8,208 nt of DNA from Saprospiraceae bacterium (GCA_016787375.1 JAEUUM010000298.1:1-8208), one strand, 5' to 3'. Positions 1 to 7,220 are shown, counted from the first letter of the stretch. The notes: generated by a model not told the origin, from the sequence alone. Numbers and translations: made by a program.

Positions 1-976
1 AATGTTCTACCAAAAGCGGAATATCTTCAAGTCTGTCGGTAAGAGCAGGCACATCTACAATAATAACTGCTAATCTGTGATAAAGATCTTCTCTAAATCG
101 ACCTTTTGCAATTTCTTCGCGGAGGTCTTTATTTGTTGCAGCAATCACCCTTACATCTACGTGAATAGACTTGTCGCCACCTACTCTTGTTATCTGATTC
201 TCTTGTAATGCACGCAGTACTTTTGCTTGAGCGGAGAGGCTCATATCACCAACTTCATCAAGGAATAAGGTTCCACCATTCGCAAGTTCAAATTTTCCAA
301 CTCTCAATTTTATTGCAGATGTAAAGGATCCTTTTTCGTGCCCAAACAGTTCACTTTCTATTAATTCGCTTGGAATCGCAGCGCAGTTTACTTCAATAAT
401 TGGACTATCGTTTCTTTGACTTTTTTCATGAATCCATCTTGCCACCAATTCTTTCCCTGTTCCGTTTGGCCCGGTAACCAAAACCCTTGCATCTGTTGGA
501 GCAATGCGCTCTATGGTATTTTTAATTTTGTAAATTGCCTTAGACTCCCCTATGATCTCCTGAACGCTGGACTTCTGAACTCTTCTTCTTAGGGTTTTAG
601 TCTCATACATCAGACTCGATTTGTCGAGGGCGTTTCTTATGGTTATAAGAAGTCGGTTAAGATCAGGTGGCTTTGAAATAAAATCAAAGGCGCCCTTTTT
701 CACAGTTTCAACAGCAGTATCGATCGTTGCATGTCCTGAAATCATGATTACAGGAATATCCTGAGCCAGTTCTTTTATGCGATCGAGAGCGTCCATGCCA
801 TCTAATTTTGGCATTTTAATGTCCAGGATAATGACATCATATTTTTCCTGTTTGAGTTTTACCAGACAATCAAAGCCGTCTGCCGCTTCATCAACAATAT
901 ATTTCTCGAACTCCAGAATTTCTTTCAGTGTCCTTCTTATACTTTGTTCATCATCTACTATTAAAATCTTTGCCAT
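1..976 (-). CDS. NtrC-family sigma-54-dependent response regulator, C-terminus cut by window edge
   Basis: This is a two-component response regulator that, when phosphorylated, would act as an AAA+ ATPase on sigma-54 RNA polymerase. The 325 visible codons contain a receiver domain (about 1-120) with acidic pocket D8/D9, phosphoacceptor D52 in ILDIKMP, S80 and K102 in SKP. The AAA+ domain follows from about residue 140: Walker A GPNGTGKE (169-176), the sigma-54 contact loop as GSFTSA (216-221, canonical GAFTGA), Walker B TLFLDE (236-241), sensor I around AATN (279-282) and the arginine-finger region FREDLYHRL (294-302). The end of the AAA+ lid and any Fis-type DNA-binding helix-turn-helix lie beyond the edge. 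The ATG at 974-976 directly precedes KILIVDDE, the usual receiver start. There is no Shine-Dalgarno sequence. A 240-bp AT-rich gap separates it from the upstream operon, so it probably has its own promoter. No partner histidine kinase is visible, and its regulon cannot be inferred. Confidence 0.95.
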   Translation of the reverse strand, partial: MAKILIVDDEQSIRRTLKEILEFEKYIVDEAADGFDCLVKLKQEKYDVIILDIKMPKLDGMDALDRIKELAQDIPVIMISGHATIDTAVETVKKGAFDFISKPPDLNRLLITIRNALDKSSLMYETKTLRRRVQKSSVQEIIGESKAIYKIKNTIERIAPTDARVLVTGPNGTGKELVARWIHEKSQRNDSPIIEVNCAAIPSELIESELFGHEKGSFTSAIKLRVGKFELANGGTLFLDEVGDMSLSAQAKVLRALQENQITRVGGDKSIHVDVRVIAATNKDLREEIAKGRFREDLYHRLAVIIVDVPALTDRLEDIPLLVEH

Positions 977-1216
977 TGTAGAACTTGGTATTTGGGGGTT
1001 AATAAATTATACTTTTTACTAATACGTTAATAATTGATATGAGTTACGAGTATGTTAAAAAAACACTACAATTATAATTTAATTAATTGTGTTATCAATT
1101 GTATATTAATTATTTACAAATATACTAAAATCAAATAAAAAAATCAATTAAACTATTCTTCTAATTGAAACAAGCAAAAAATAAGATGCAAGGGAGTTTT
1201 AAAATCCAGATTGGCT
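977..1216. other. AT-rich intergenic region between the amidohydrolase operon and the response regulator
   Basis: No gene is seen in these 240 bases. Positions 1081-1140 contain only 7 G or C in 60. Read on the minus strand, the region should hold the end of the amidohydrolase transcript and the start of the regulator transcript. Two AT-only or nearly AT-only inverted repeats are followed by T runs on the minus strand. One is 1145-1150 with 1162-1167 (6 bp), with T7 complementary to 1137-1143. The other is 1068-1074 with 1084-1090 (ACAATTA/TAATTGT), with T7 complementary to 1057-1063. Either could be a weak terminator, but neither has a GC-rich stem, so no firm terminator is called. Confidence 0.6.
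1117..1148 (-). promoter_or_regulatory. Candidate Bacteroidota-type promoter for the response regulator
   Basis: On the minus strand, TATATTTG (1117-1124) matches the Bacteroidota -7 consensus TAnnTTTG exactly. It is preceded, after a 20-nt spacer, by ATTG (1145-1148), which matches three of four bases of the -33 element TTTG. Transcription would begin near 1110, giving a leader of roughly 130 nt before the regulator's ATG. The background is so AT-rich that a chance match is possible. Confidence 0.35.
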
Positions 1217-2419
1217 TTACAGCATTTTGCAAGCTGCCAGGTAAGCCATAGCCCCCATTCCTGTTTCAAGGGCTGTTTCATCGATATCAAATGTGGAAGT
1301 ATGCACAGGAGAGGTTTTATTAAGAGATTTATTACCGGTACCCAATCTGAAGAACAATGCAGGTATTGCCTGTGAATAATATGCAAAATCCTCTGAAGTC
1401 ATTCGCGGAGGAATTCTTTGAACAAATTTATCAGACAGGTAATTTTTTAGTTTTTCTTCTCCATAAGCAAATTCAGAATCGCTGTTTACAAGGCAAGGGT
1501 AACCTTTCTTTATATCAATTGTTGCTGTACCTCCGGAGGCTTGAGCAGTATTGGTGATGTATTCTACAATTTTCTCATGGGCCTTTTGCCTCCAGGTTTC
1601 GTCCATTGTTCTAAATGTACCTTCAATTTTAACTTCCTGAGGTATTATATTGGTAGCTCCCCCGACTGAATTAATTTTACCAAAACTAAGTACACTAGGT
1701 ATCATTGGATCAGCATTTCTGGAAACAATCTCCTGAATGCCTGAAATTATTTTTGAAGATATTAAAATCGGGTCTATTGCCAAATGTGGCATGGCTCCAT
1801 GACCACCCTTGCCTGTTATGGTGATGTATATTTCGTCAGATGAAGCCATACTTTGTCCCGGGCATAAACCCAAATATCCGGCGTCCATTTGCGGTAAAAC
1901 GTGCAGTCCAAATATGGCTTTTGGATTATATTTTTCCAGCAATCCTTCTGCAATCATCAATTGTGCTCCTCCCGGCAATTTTTCTTCGCCTGGTTGAAAT
2001 ATTCCAATCATTCTATTTTGCCATTCGATGTTGATGCTATTCAGTATTAGCAAAGCTCCCATCAGGCAAGTTGTATGCACATCATGTCCGCATGCATGCA
2101 TGACTCCAATATTCTTTGATTTATAGGGGATATCATTTTCTTCCTCTATCGGCAAGGCATCTATATCAGCACGTAAGGCAACAGTAGAGCCATAATTTAT
2201 TAAATTACCAAACTCAGCCACTACTCCGGTTCGTACCCAACGGTCTGAAAAGCTAACATTGTTTTTTTTAAGAAATTCTTTTATAAAAGAGGATGTATTG
2301 TATTCTTCAAAGGACAATTCGGGAAATTGGTGGAGGTGTCTCCTAAAAGCAATCATCTCGGGTAAAATTTCTTTAGCTCTTTGCGAAATGTGCTGTTTTA
2401 ATTGATCTTCAGTCATCAT
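1217..2419 (-). CDS. M20D-family metallo-amidohydrolase (N-acyl amino acid / hippurate hydrolase-like)
   Basis: This is a zinc-type hydrolase that would release an amino acid from an N-acyl or N-aroyl conjugate in the cytoplasm; no signal peptide is seen. At 400 aa it is full length for the family. Visible signatures are RRHLHQFPELSFEE (26-39), MHACGHDVHT (107-116) with metal ligands C110 and H112, GEEKLPGGA (144-152) with the glutamate pair E145/E146, H173 in GLHV, the dimerisation-domain stretch GKGGHGAMPH (203-212), SEDFAYY (342-348) and a last ligand at H373. Ligands are assigned by analogy with the plant auxin-conjugate hydrolase ILL2 and hippurate hydrolases. The exact substrate cannot be told from sequence. 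The start is one of two adjacent ATGs (2417-2419 or 2414-2416); the first lies 4 nt after the stop of the glycosyltransferase, so this is the last gene of the recR operon and probably translationally coupled. Confidence 0.95.
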   Translation of the reverse strand: MMTEDQLKQHISQRAKEILPEMIAFRRHLHQFPELSFEEYNTSSFIKEFLKKNNVSFSDRWVRTGVVAEFGNLINYGSTVALRADIDALPIEEENDIPYKSKNIGVMHACGHDVHTTCLMGALLILNSINIEWQNRMIGIFQPGEEKLPGGAQLMIAEGLLEKYNPKAIFGLHVLPQMDAGYLGLCPGQSMASSDEIYITITGKGGHGAMPHLAIDPILISSKIISGIQEIVSRNADPMIPSVLSFGKINSVGGATNIIPQEVKIEGTFRTMDETWRQKAHEKIVEYITNTAQASGGTATIDIKKGYPCLVNSDSEFAYGEEKLKNYLSDKFVQRIPPRMTSEDFAYYSQAIPALFFRLGTGNKSLNKTSPVHTSTFDIDETALETGMGAMAYLAACKML

Positions 2420-2423
2420 AATG

Positions 2424-4388
2424 TCAATCTATTTGACGGTTAAGTTTTCGGAGCCCTTTCCAGATAATTTGCAAATATCGTGAAATATCGATGTCTTTGG
2501 CATATAAAAAATTGAGTCTATCGATAAGTTTTTCATCATTCGTGCCAACATTCATCTCATCTAGTGGAGTCAGAATCCCCTTTGTTTGGGGTGGCAAATT
2601 ATTTGATTCACTGGCTACCGGCACATATCCGACAAATGACAATTTTCCACTAAGTACCTTACCCAAATTTTGAATCAGAAATTCAGGTTTATTGTAAATG
2701 AAATATAATACCGGACTCATCAGAATCAAAATTAAAGAGAGTGTTATATCAATCAAGCGTTTCTGATGCTGAAACGTCTTCTGATTGATGTTAAGTGTTA
2801 TATCAAAAGTGTAAAGTTCACCCAAGGTTTCCTTCGATTGACTTCCAATCACAAAACTTCCTTCAGTTGGTAAAATTTTGTAATTAGCTGACGAACCTAT
2901 GGTTTTCATCCATTTCATGATATCAGTGGTTTCCAGATCTTTGGCACAAAATATAATTTCATTAGCTTTATACATGTCCGCAATTTGAGGTAAATTTGAA
3001 GTTTCACCAAGACACTGTTTATCATCTAAAATTTTCTCAGGCGAAACATAGCCGAGAATCGTTTTACGAAGTGTACCAGACTGAACCAAATCTTGCAACC
3101 TTCGACTTTCTTCGGGTTTACCCACAATAATTAATCTGGAGTTTAACGGAATATGAAATGCAAATCGACCTGTTTTAATGCTAACCATTATGATTCTCAT
3201 GAGACTCAATAAAATAGCCCCTAGTCCAAGCGCAAGTAATATTACAGCCCGTGAATTTCTATACTCCAAATCTAAAAATCCATAAACGGCAGCGATGATT
3301 ACGGTTCCCAACGCTAGCCCGCGAAACAGTTTGAAGTACTGGTCAATTCGATCGTAAACCTTTAGCAAATACAAAGTTAAAACCCAAATAATCAGATACA
3401 ATGGTACATTTATGTAGTTAAAATGATCCGGAAAATAATTAGGATTATCGTATCGATAAACTGACCAGAATTGCTTGCATATTTGCAGACTACAGAACAA
3501 AAGAAATGAATCGGCAATCGGCAATTTGAAATTCTTGATAAAACTTAACAACAATGCAAGAAAACCACGCACAAAAATAGCAGCCCTTATAAAAGTAACA
3601 TAGAGATTAGCAGATTGACCATGAAAATGTTTATTTGCAAATATGATCATCGCCTGATAAAAAGTCTTCACATAATTTAAGCTACCTTTTTTGGTGCTTT
3701 CACCTTTATAGTGAATAATGGTTGTGTCAGCCAGATAATAATTGTGATATCCTGCCTGTAAAATCCGGTATGACAAATCAATGTCTTCTCCATACATAAA
3801 GAAGGCTTCATCTAATAAGCCTGCTTTTTGCAAAGCGTCTCGCCTTATGAACATAAATGCTCCACACAAAATTTCTATTTCATGATTTTTAGAAGGATCG
3901 AGATCTCCATGATAATATTTATTAAAATATCCTGATTTTGGGAATATTCTGTAAAGGCCGGTTGTTTTAAAAAAAGCAGTTGTCGGAGAGGGAAATCCTC
4001 GTTTTGATTCAGGAAGATAATTGCCACCCCCATCAATCATTTTGACACCAATGGCTCCAATCTTTGAATCCTCCTGCATTTTATGTAAACACTTTATCAG
4101 TGTATCCTCCCCTACTACCGTATCTGGATTGAGTAACAACACATACTCGCCGGTAGATTTTAGAATAGCCTGATTGTTTGCTTTAGAAAACCCTACGTTG
4201 TCTTTATTGGCAATGAGCCTGACATTTGGAAATTTCTGAGTGACCATGTCCACAGATCCATCTACTGAATTGTTGTCAACCACCCAAATTTCGTGATCAA
4301 TTGTTAAAGCTGCTTTTTGAACAGAAAGCAGTGCCTGCTCCAGAAAATACTGTACATTATAGTTTACAATTATGATGGATAACTGCAT
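2424..4388 (-). CDS. Membrane GT2 glycosyltransferase fused to a degenerate phosphoglycosyltransferase-like module
   Basis: The product is 654 aa from the ATG at 4386-4388. Residues 1-265 are a GT-A fold family 2 glycosyltransferase of the rhamnosyltransferase (WbbL) type: SIIIVNYN near the start, VVDNNSVDGS (36-45), NPD (87-89) for nucleotide-sugar and metal binding, and FMYGEDIDLSYR (197-208) with catalytic-type acidic residues. One or two hydrophobic segments follow (about 262-305), then three clear membrane helices (327-346, 354-372, 380-402). A Rossmann-like domain begins at SRLIIVG (417-423), and another hydrophobic segment lies at 544-565. The layout from 327 on resembles WbaP/WcaJ-type sugar transferases, but the catalytic block between the last membrane segment and GKLSFVGYVP (581-590) is nearly absent. 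It probably adds a sugar to a lipid-linked surface glycan at the inner membrane; donor and acceptor are unknown. An upstream in-frame ATG at 4424 is rejected because it lies inside recR, whereas 4388 gives a 4-nt gap and starts at the conserved strand. Confidence 0.85.
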   Translation of the reverse strand: MQLSIIIVNYNVQYFLEQALLSVQKAALTIDHEIWVVDNNSVDGSVDMVTQKFPNVRLIANKDNVGFSKANNQAILKSTGEYVLLLNPDTVVGEDTLIKCLHKMQEDSKIGAIGVKMIDGGGNYLPESKRGFPSPTTAFFKTTGLYRIFPKSGYFNKYYHGDLDPSKNHEIEILCGAFMFIRRDALQKAGLLDEAFFMYGEDIDLSYRILQAGYHNYYLADTTIIHYKGESTKKGSLNYVKTFYQAMIIFANKHFHGQSANLYVTFIRAAIFVRGFLALLLSFIKNFKLPIADSFLLFCSLQICKQFWSVYRYDNPNYFPDHFNYINVPLYLIIWVLTLYLLKVYDRIDQYFKLFRGLALGTVIIAAVYGFLDLEYRNSRAVILLALGLGAILLSLMRIIMVSIKTGRFAFHIPLNSRLIIVGKPEESRRLQDLVQSGTLRKTILGYVSPEKILDDKQCLGETSNLPQIADMYKANEIIFCAKDLETTDIMKWMKTIGSSANYKILPTEGSFVIGSQSKETLGELYTFDITLNINQKTFQHQKRLIDITLSLILILMSPVLYFIYNKPEFLIQNLGKVLSGKLSFVGYVPVASESNNLPPQTKGILTPLDEMNVGTNDEKLIDRLNFLYAKDIDISRYLQIIWKGLRKLNRQID

Positions 4389-4392
4389 AATT

Positions 4393-5007
4393 TTATTCTG
4401 GAGTAGCGTAAGGAACCCTTGCAAGTATTGATCGACCCAGGGTTAGTTCGTCGGTGTATTCCAATTCTCCTCCAAATGATACTCCCCTTGATATCAAACT
4501 TATTTTAACAGGTAAATCTCGCAATAATCTTGAAAGGTAAAAAATTGTTGTATCTCCATCAATTGTAGGGTTAAGAGCCATGATAATTTCGCGAATATCA
4601 TCCTTTTCAATGCGCTCTTTTAAAGACTGCAGGTTGAGTTGATCAGGACCTACTCCCTCTAAAGGTGAAATGAGGCCTCCAAGTACATGATATCGACCAT
4701 TAAATTGTTGTGTATCTTCAATGGCGATCACATCCCTAATGCTTTCAACTATGCATAACACTCCATTAGAACGGGCGGCATTGGTACAGATAGCACAAAC
4801 CTCCTCATCAGATATGTTATTACACTTACTGCATCGCTTGATATTGTTGCGCATGTTCACCAGAGCCTCAGACATCCTCTCTGTATAATAGTTTTCTTGG
4901 TTCAACAAATGCAGAACCAACCTCAAAGCTGTCTTTTTTCCGATTCCCGGTAAACTAGCAAAAGCGTCAACCGCCTGACTTAATAACTTGGAAGAATTTG
5001 AATTCAT
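4393..5007 (-). CDS. recR: Recombination mediator protein RecR
   Basis: RecR works with RecO (and RecF) to load RecA onto single-stranded DNA at gaps in the recombinational repair pathway. The 204-aa length is normal. The order of elements is typical: helix-hairpin-helix around LPGIGKKTALRL (19-30), a C4 zinc finger with C59, C62, C71 and C74, and a Toprim domain starting at GVLCIVE (82-88). The C-terminal signature region SRGVSFGGELEYTDELTLGR (173-192) is intact. The ATG at 5005-5007 is preferred; a TTG three codons upstream at 5016 is also open. It is the first gene of a three-gene operon, with the glycosyltransferase starting 4 nt after its stop. The partners often seen beside recR in other bacteria (dnaX, ybaB) are absent, so the neighbours say little about its function. 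Confidence 0.97.
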   Translation of the reverse strand: MNSNSSKLLSQAVDAFASLPGIGKKTALRLVLHLLNQENYYTERMSEALVNMRNNIKRCSKCNNISDEEVCAICTNAARSNGVLCIVESIRDVIAIEDTQQFNGRYHVLGGLISPLEGVGPDQLNLQSLKERIEKDDIREIIMALNPTIDGDTTIFYLSRLLRDLPVKISLISRGVSFGGELEYTDELTLGRSILARVPYATPE

Positions 5008-5143
5008 GATGCGCAAAAATACAAATAAGACCGAGAATTTAATTCGAACTTAAGTCCCATTTAAAAGTTTATATGAAAATATAATTACCATTGATAAAAA
5101 TTAAGAGATTATTCCTCATTTTTGCTGAAAGAAAAATTTGAAT
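5008..5143. promoter_or_regulatory. Divergent promoter region between recR and the E2 gene
   Basis: These 136 bases separate divergently read genes and must carry start signals for both. On the minus strand TATTTTTG (5014-5021) matches the -7 consensus TAnnTTTG, but it ends only 6 nt before the recR ATG and has no good -33 partner; if used, the message would be almost leaderless. On the plus strand CATTTTTG (5117-5124) is one mismatch from the consensus, with ATTG at 5090-5093 but a long 23-nt spacer, giving a leader of about 14 nt for the E2 gene. No Shine-Dalgarno sequence or operator-like repeat stands out. That promoters lie here is likely; the exact elements are uncertain. Confidence 0.4.
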
Positions 5144-6394
5144 ATGGCCGAAGTAATCAGAATGCCCAGAATGAGTGACACCATGGAAGAAGGTGTAATA
5201 GTAGGATGGTTAAAAAAAGTTGGTGACAAAGTAGAACCAGGTACCGTGCTTGCAGAAGTTGAAACAGATAAAGCTGTCATGGAGCTTGAGAGTTTTCATG
5301 AGGGTGTTTTGTTGCATATTGGTGTTGAAAGTGGTCCTGTTAAAGTAAATGGCGTTTTGGCAGTAATTGGTCAAGCAGGTGAAGATTACAAAGCTGCTTT
5401 GGCTGCCGCTGGTGGTGATGGTGCAAGCACTTCTCCAGCACCTCAAATTCCGGTTCAAACCGACCCGGCTCCAAGTACTACCACCATTGAGGCTGTACAA
5501 ACAACAAATGAAAAAACAGACCAGGGTCGAGTAAAAGCTTCACCTTTAGCAAAAAGCATTGCTTCAAAGGCTGGGATTGATATAAATTCAGTTTCAGGAT
5601 CAGGAGACCATGGAAGAATAATAAAAAAAGATGTTGAACAACTTATTCAAACAGGTGGATCTACTCCCAAACCAGCTGTTGCTTCCTCACCTTTAACATA
5701 TCAGGTGGCAGGCGGGCAAGATGTTGATATACCTTTGAGTCAAATGCGTAAAACCATAGCAAGAAGATTAAGTGAAAGTATGTTTACTGCTCCGCACTTC
5801 TATCTGTCTTGCGAAATAAACATGGACAGAGCCGTTGAAGTCAGAAAACTCATAACTGAATCAGAAGGAAAAAAAATCTCCTTTAATGACCTTGTGGTGA
5901 AAGCAGTTGCAATGGCACTGCGTCAGCATCCGGTTATCAATTCAAGCTGGTTGGGTGATAAAATTCGTCAAAACGGCAATATCAATGTAGGAATCGCTGT
6001 AGCAGTTGATGAAGGCCTTCTGGTACCGGTTACTAGAAATACGGACATGATGTCACTGAGCCAAATCAGTGAAACAGTAAAAACACTTGCCGGAAAAGCT
6101 AAAGATAGAAAACTGCAACCGGATGAAATGCAGGGCAATACTTTTACAGTCTCAAATCTGGGTATGTTTGACATTGAATCTTTCACCGCCATCATTAATC
6201 CTCCGGATTCCTGCATCATGGCAGTTGGGTCTATCATTCAAAAACCAATTGTTAAAGATGGACAGATTGTCGTTGGAAACATGATGAAAGTAATGTTGAG
6301 TTGCGATCATAGGGTTGTAGACGGAGCATCAGGTGCAAGATTCCTTCAAACTTTCAAAAACTATCTTGAAGAGCCGGTTAGAATGCTTGCTTAA
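5144..6394 (+). CDS. Dihydrolipoamide acetyltransferase, E2 of the pyruvate dehydrogenase complex
   Basis: The enzyme moves the acetyl group from lipoamide to coenzyme A, giving acetyl-CoA, and forms the structural core of the complex in the cytoplasm. The 416 residues show a single N-terminal lipoyl domain (about 1-80) with the lipoylated K43 in ETDKAV. An Ala/Pro/Thr-rich flexible linker follows (about 81-128), then the peripheral subunit-binding domain (129-167, VKASPLAKSIA to DVEQL). The catalytic acyltransferase domain runs from about 193 to the end, with HRVVDG (389-394) supplying catalytic H389 and D393. The N-terminus IRMPRMSDTMEEG is typical of pyruvate rather than 2-oxoglutarate E2 proteins, though a branched-chain E2 is not fully excluded. 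The ATG at 5144 is preferred over a TTG two codons upstream. E1 and E3 genes are not in the window. The next gene starts 6 nt after the stop. Confidence 0.95.
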   Translation: MAEVIRMPRMSDTMEEGVIVGWLKKVGDKVEPGTVLAEVETDKAVMELESFHEGVLLHIGVESGPVKVNGVLAVIGQAGEDYKAALAAAGGDGASTSPAPQIPVQTDPAPSTTTIEAVQTTNEKTDQGRVKASPLAKSIASKAGIDINSVSGSGDHGRIIKKDVEQLIQTGGSTPKPAVASSPLTYQVAGGQDVDIPLSQMRKTIARRLSESMFTAPHFYLSCEINMDRAVEVRKLITESEGKKISFNDLVVKAVAMALRQHPVINSSWLGDKIRQNGNINVGIAVAVDEGLLVPVTRNTDMMSLSQISETVKTLAGKAKDRKLQPDEMQGNTFTVSNLGMFDIESFTAIINPPDSCIMAVGSIIQKPIVKDGQIVVGNMMKVMLSCDHRVVDGASGARFLQTFKNYLEEPVRMLA

Positions 6395-6400
6395 AACAAA

Positions 6401-6766
6401 ATGATAAAAAACAAAACACTGGTAATGGGGGCATCAACCAATGCCAACAGATATAGCAATGCTGCCATAAGGGAGTTGACAAAAAATCACCATCCTGTTG
6501 TAGCATTCGGAAAAAGAAATGGTAAGGTTTTAAATGTGCAAATAGAAACAGAATTGATTCCCTATGAAGACATCGATACCGTTACATTGTACTTAAATCC
6601 GTATAATCAGGTTCAATTCTATGATTATATCATTTCACTGGCTCCCAGAAGGGTGATCTTTAATCCGGGAACTGAAAATCCGGAATTCTTTAAAATTCTT
6701 CGTGAAAATAATATCCATCCTGAAATTGCCTGTACATTGGTGTTGCTTTCATTGAGTAGTTATTAA
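6401..6766 (+). CDS. Small CoA-binding Rossmann-fold protein (CoA_binding_2 / YccU-like)
   Basis: This is a single-domain protein of 121 aa with the nucleotide-binding start LVMGASTNANRYSNAAIREL (7-26). A conserved second half contains FNPGTENPEF (87-96) and a cysteine in ACTLVLLS (110-117; C111), at the place where the family usually has a conserved cysteine. The family binds coenzyme A or a related nucleotide in known structures, but no reaction is established. No signal peptide or membrane segment is seen, so it is cytoplasmic. It begins 6 nt after the E2 stop, so the two genes are probably cotranscribed and perhaps translationally coupled. A role in sensing or handling CoA beside a CoA-consuming acetyltransferase is an inference from position only. 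Confidence 0.85.
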   Translation: MIKNKTLVMGASTNANRYSNAAIRELTKNHHPVVAFGKRNGKVLNVQIETELIPYEDIDTVTLYLNPYNQVQFYDYIISLAPRRVIFNPGTENPEFFKILRENNIHPEIACTLVLLSLSSY

Positions 6767-6806
6767 ACCGATATAAAATTATTTAACAATTTAAACATCG
6801 TTCATT

Positions 6807-7220
6807 TTGAAAAATCTTATCTTCTTAATTCTTATTAGTTGGGTATCATCCTCAACTTGCGTTGCACAGGACGCTCAAATTAAATTTTATACGGAATACA
6901 ATGGCAGTGAATATGAATTCAATCCTGATAAACCTATAGACAGCAAGTCTTTCTTAATGCGTTTTCTAAAAGATGTAAAATATCCGACTATTGCAAGGGA
7001 AAATGCAATTCAGGGGACAGTTGTGATAAGTTGTTATGTAGATGAAATGGGAATATTAAATAGAGCAGTTTTATCTAAGGGATTTTATAGACTCTGTGAT
7101 GAAGAGGCATTAAGGGTCGTAAGTGCTAATATAGGCCAACGCTTACTCGAACCATTGCAATTAGAAGGTCACCCTGTTAAGGTGAGATTTGACATACCTA
7201 TAAAGTTTATGTTAAATTGA
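6807..7220 (+). CDS. Small exported TonB C-terminal-domain-like protein
   Basis: The 137-aa product starts at TTG: the frame has a stop at 6792 and no ATG until residue 51, while the TTG gives a good signal peptide (MKNLIFLILISWV, likely cleavage after A20 in CVA-QD). Residues about 51-136 resemble the TonB C-terminal domain: YPTIARENAIQGTVVISCYV (59-78), then DEEALRVV (98-105) and HPVKVRFDIPIKFML (122-136). The usual tryptophan of the family's WxPG turn is missing (GQRLLEPLQLEG instead). There is no uncleaved N-terminal anchor and no proline-rich spacer, so it is unlikely to be a classical TonB energy transducer; a small periplasmic protein is more plausible. C76 and C97 could form a disulfide in the oxidising periplasm. 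It lies 40 nt after the CoA-binding gene with no evident terminator between, so cotranscription is possible. Its role is unknown. Confidence 0.75.
   Translation: MKNLIFLILISWVSSSTCVAQDAQIKFYTEYNGSEYEFNPDKPIDSKSFLMRFLKDVKYPTIARENAIQGTVVISCYVDEMGILNRAVLSKGFYRLCDEEALRVVSANIGQRLLEPLQLEGHPVKVRFDIPIKFMLN

Noticed and set aside
777..1022. 81-codon open frame on the plus strand
   Set aside because: It is antisense to the receiver domain of the response regulator, which has all family residues; the composition is a reflection of that gene.
1228..1240. TGGC and TTGCA on the minus strand, suggesting a sigma-54 promoter
   Set aside because: The spacing between the GG and GC dinucleotides is 6 nt instead of 10, and the site is inside the amidohydrolase coding end.
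1153..1386. 77-codon open frame on the minus strand overlapping the amidohydrolase end
   Set aside because: It is an alternative frame of the amidohydrolase C-terminus with no recognisable domain.
4389..4424. In-frame 12-codon N-terminal extension of the glycosyltransferase starting at 4424
   Set aside because: It lies almost wholly inside the recR coding end, has no similarity to the GT2 fold, and the ATG at 4388 fits both the conserved first strand and the 4-nt spacing.
5008..5016. TTG start for recR three codons upstream of the ATG
   Set aside because: The ATG at 5007 gives a typical RecR length and N-terminus; nothing favours the TTG.
5138..5143. TTG start for the E2 gene two codons upstream of the ATG
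   Set aside because: The ATG at 5144 begins directly with the conserved lipoyl-domain sequence MAEVIRMP.
5210..5500. 96-codon open frame antisense to the E2 lipoyl domain and linker
   Set aside because: The plus-strand E2 reading is unambiguous, and the antisense product resembles no family I know.
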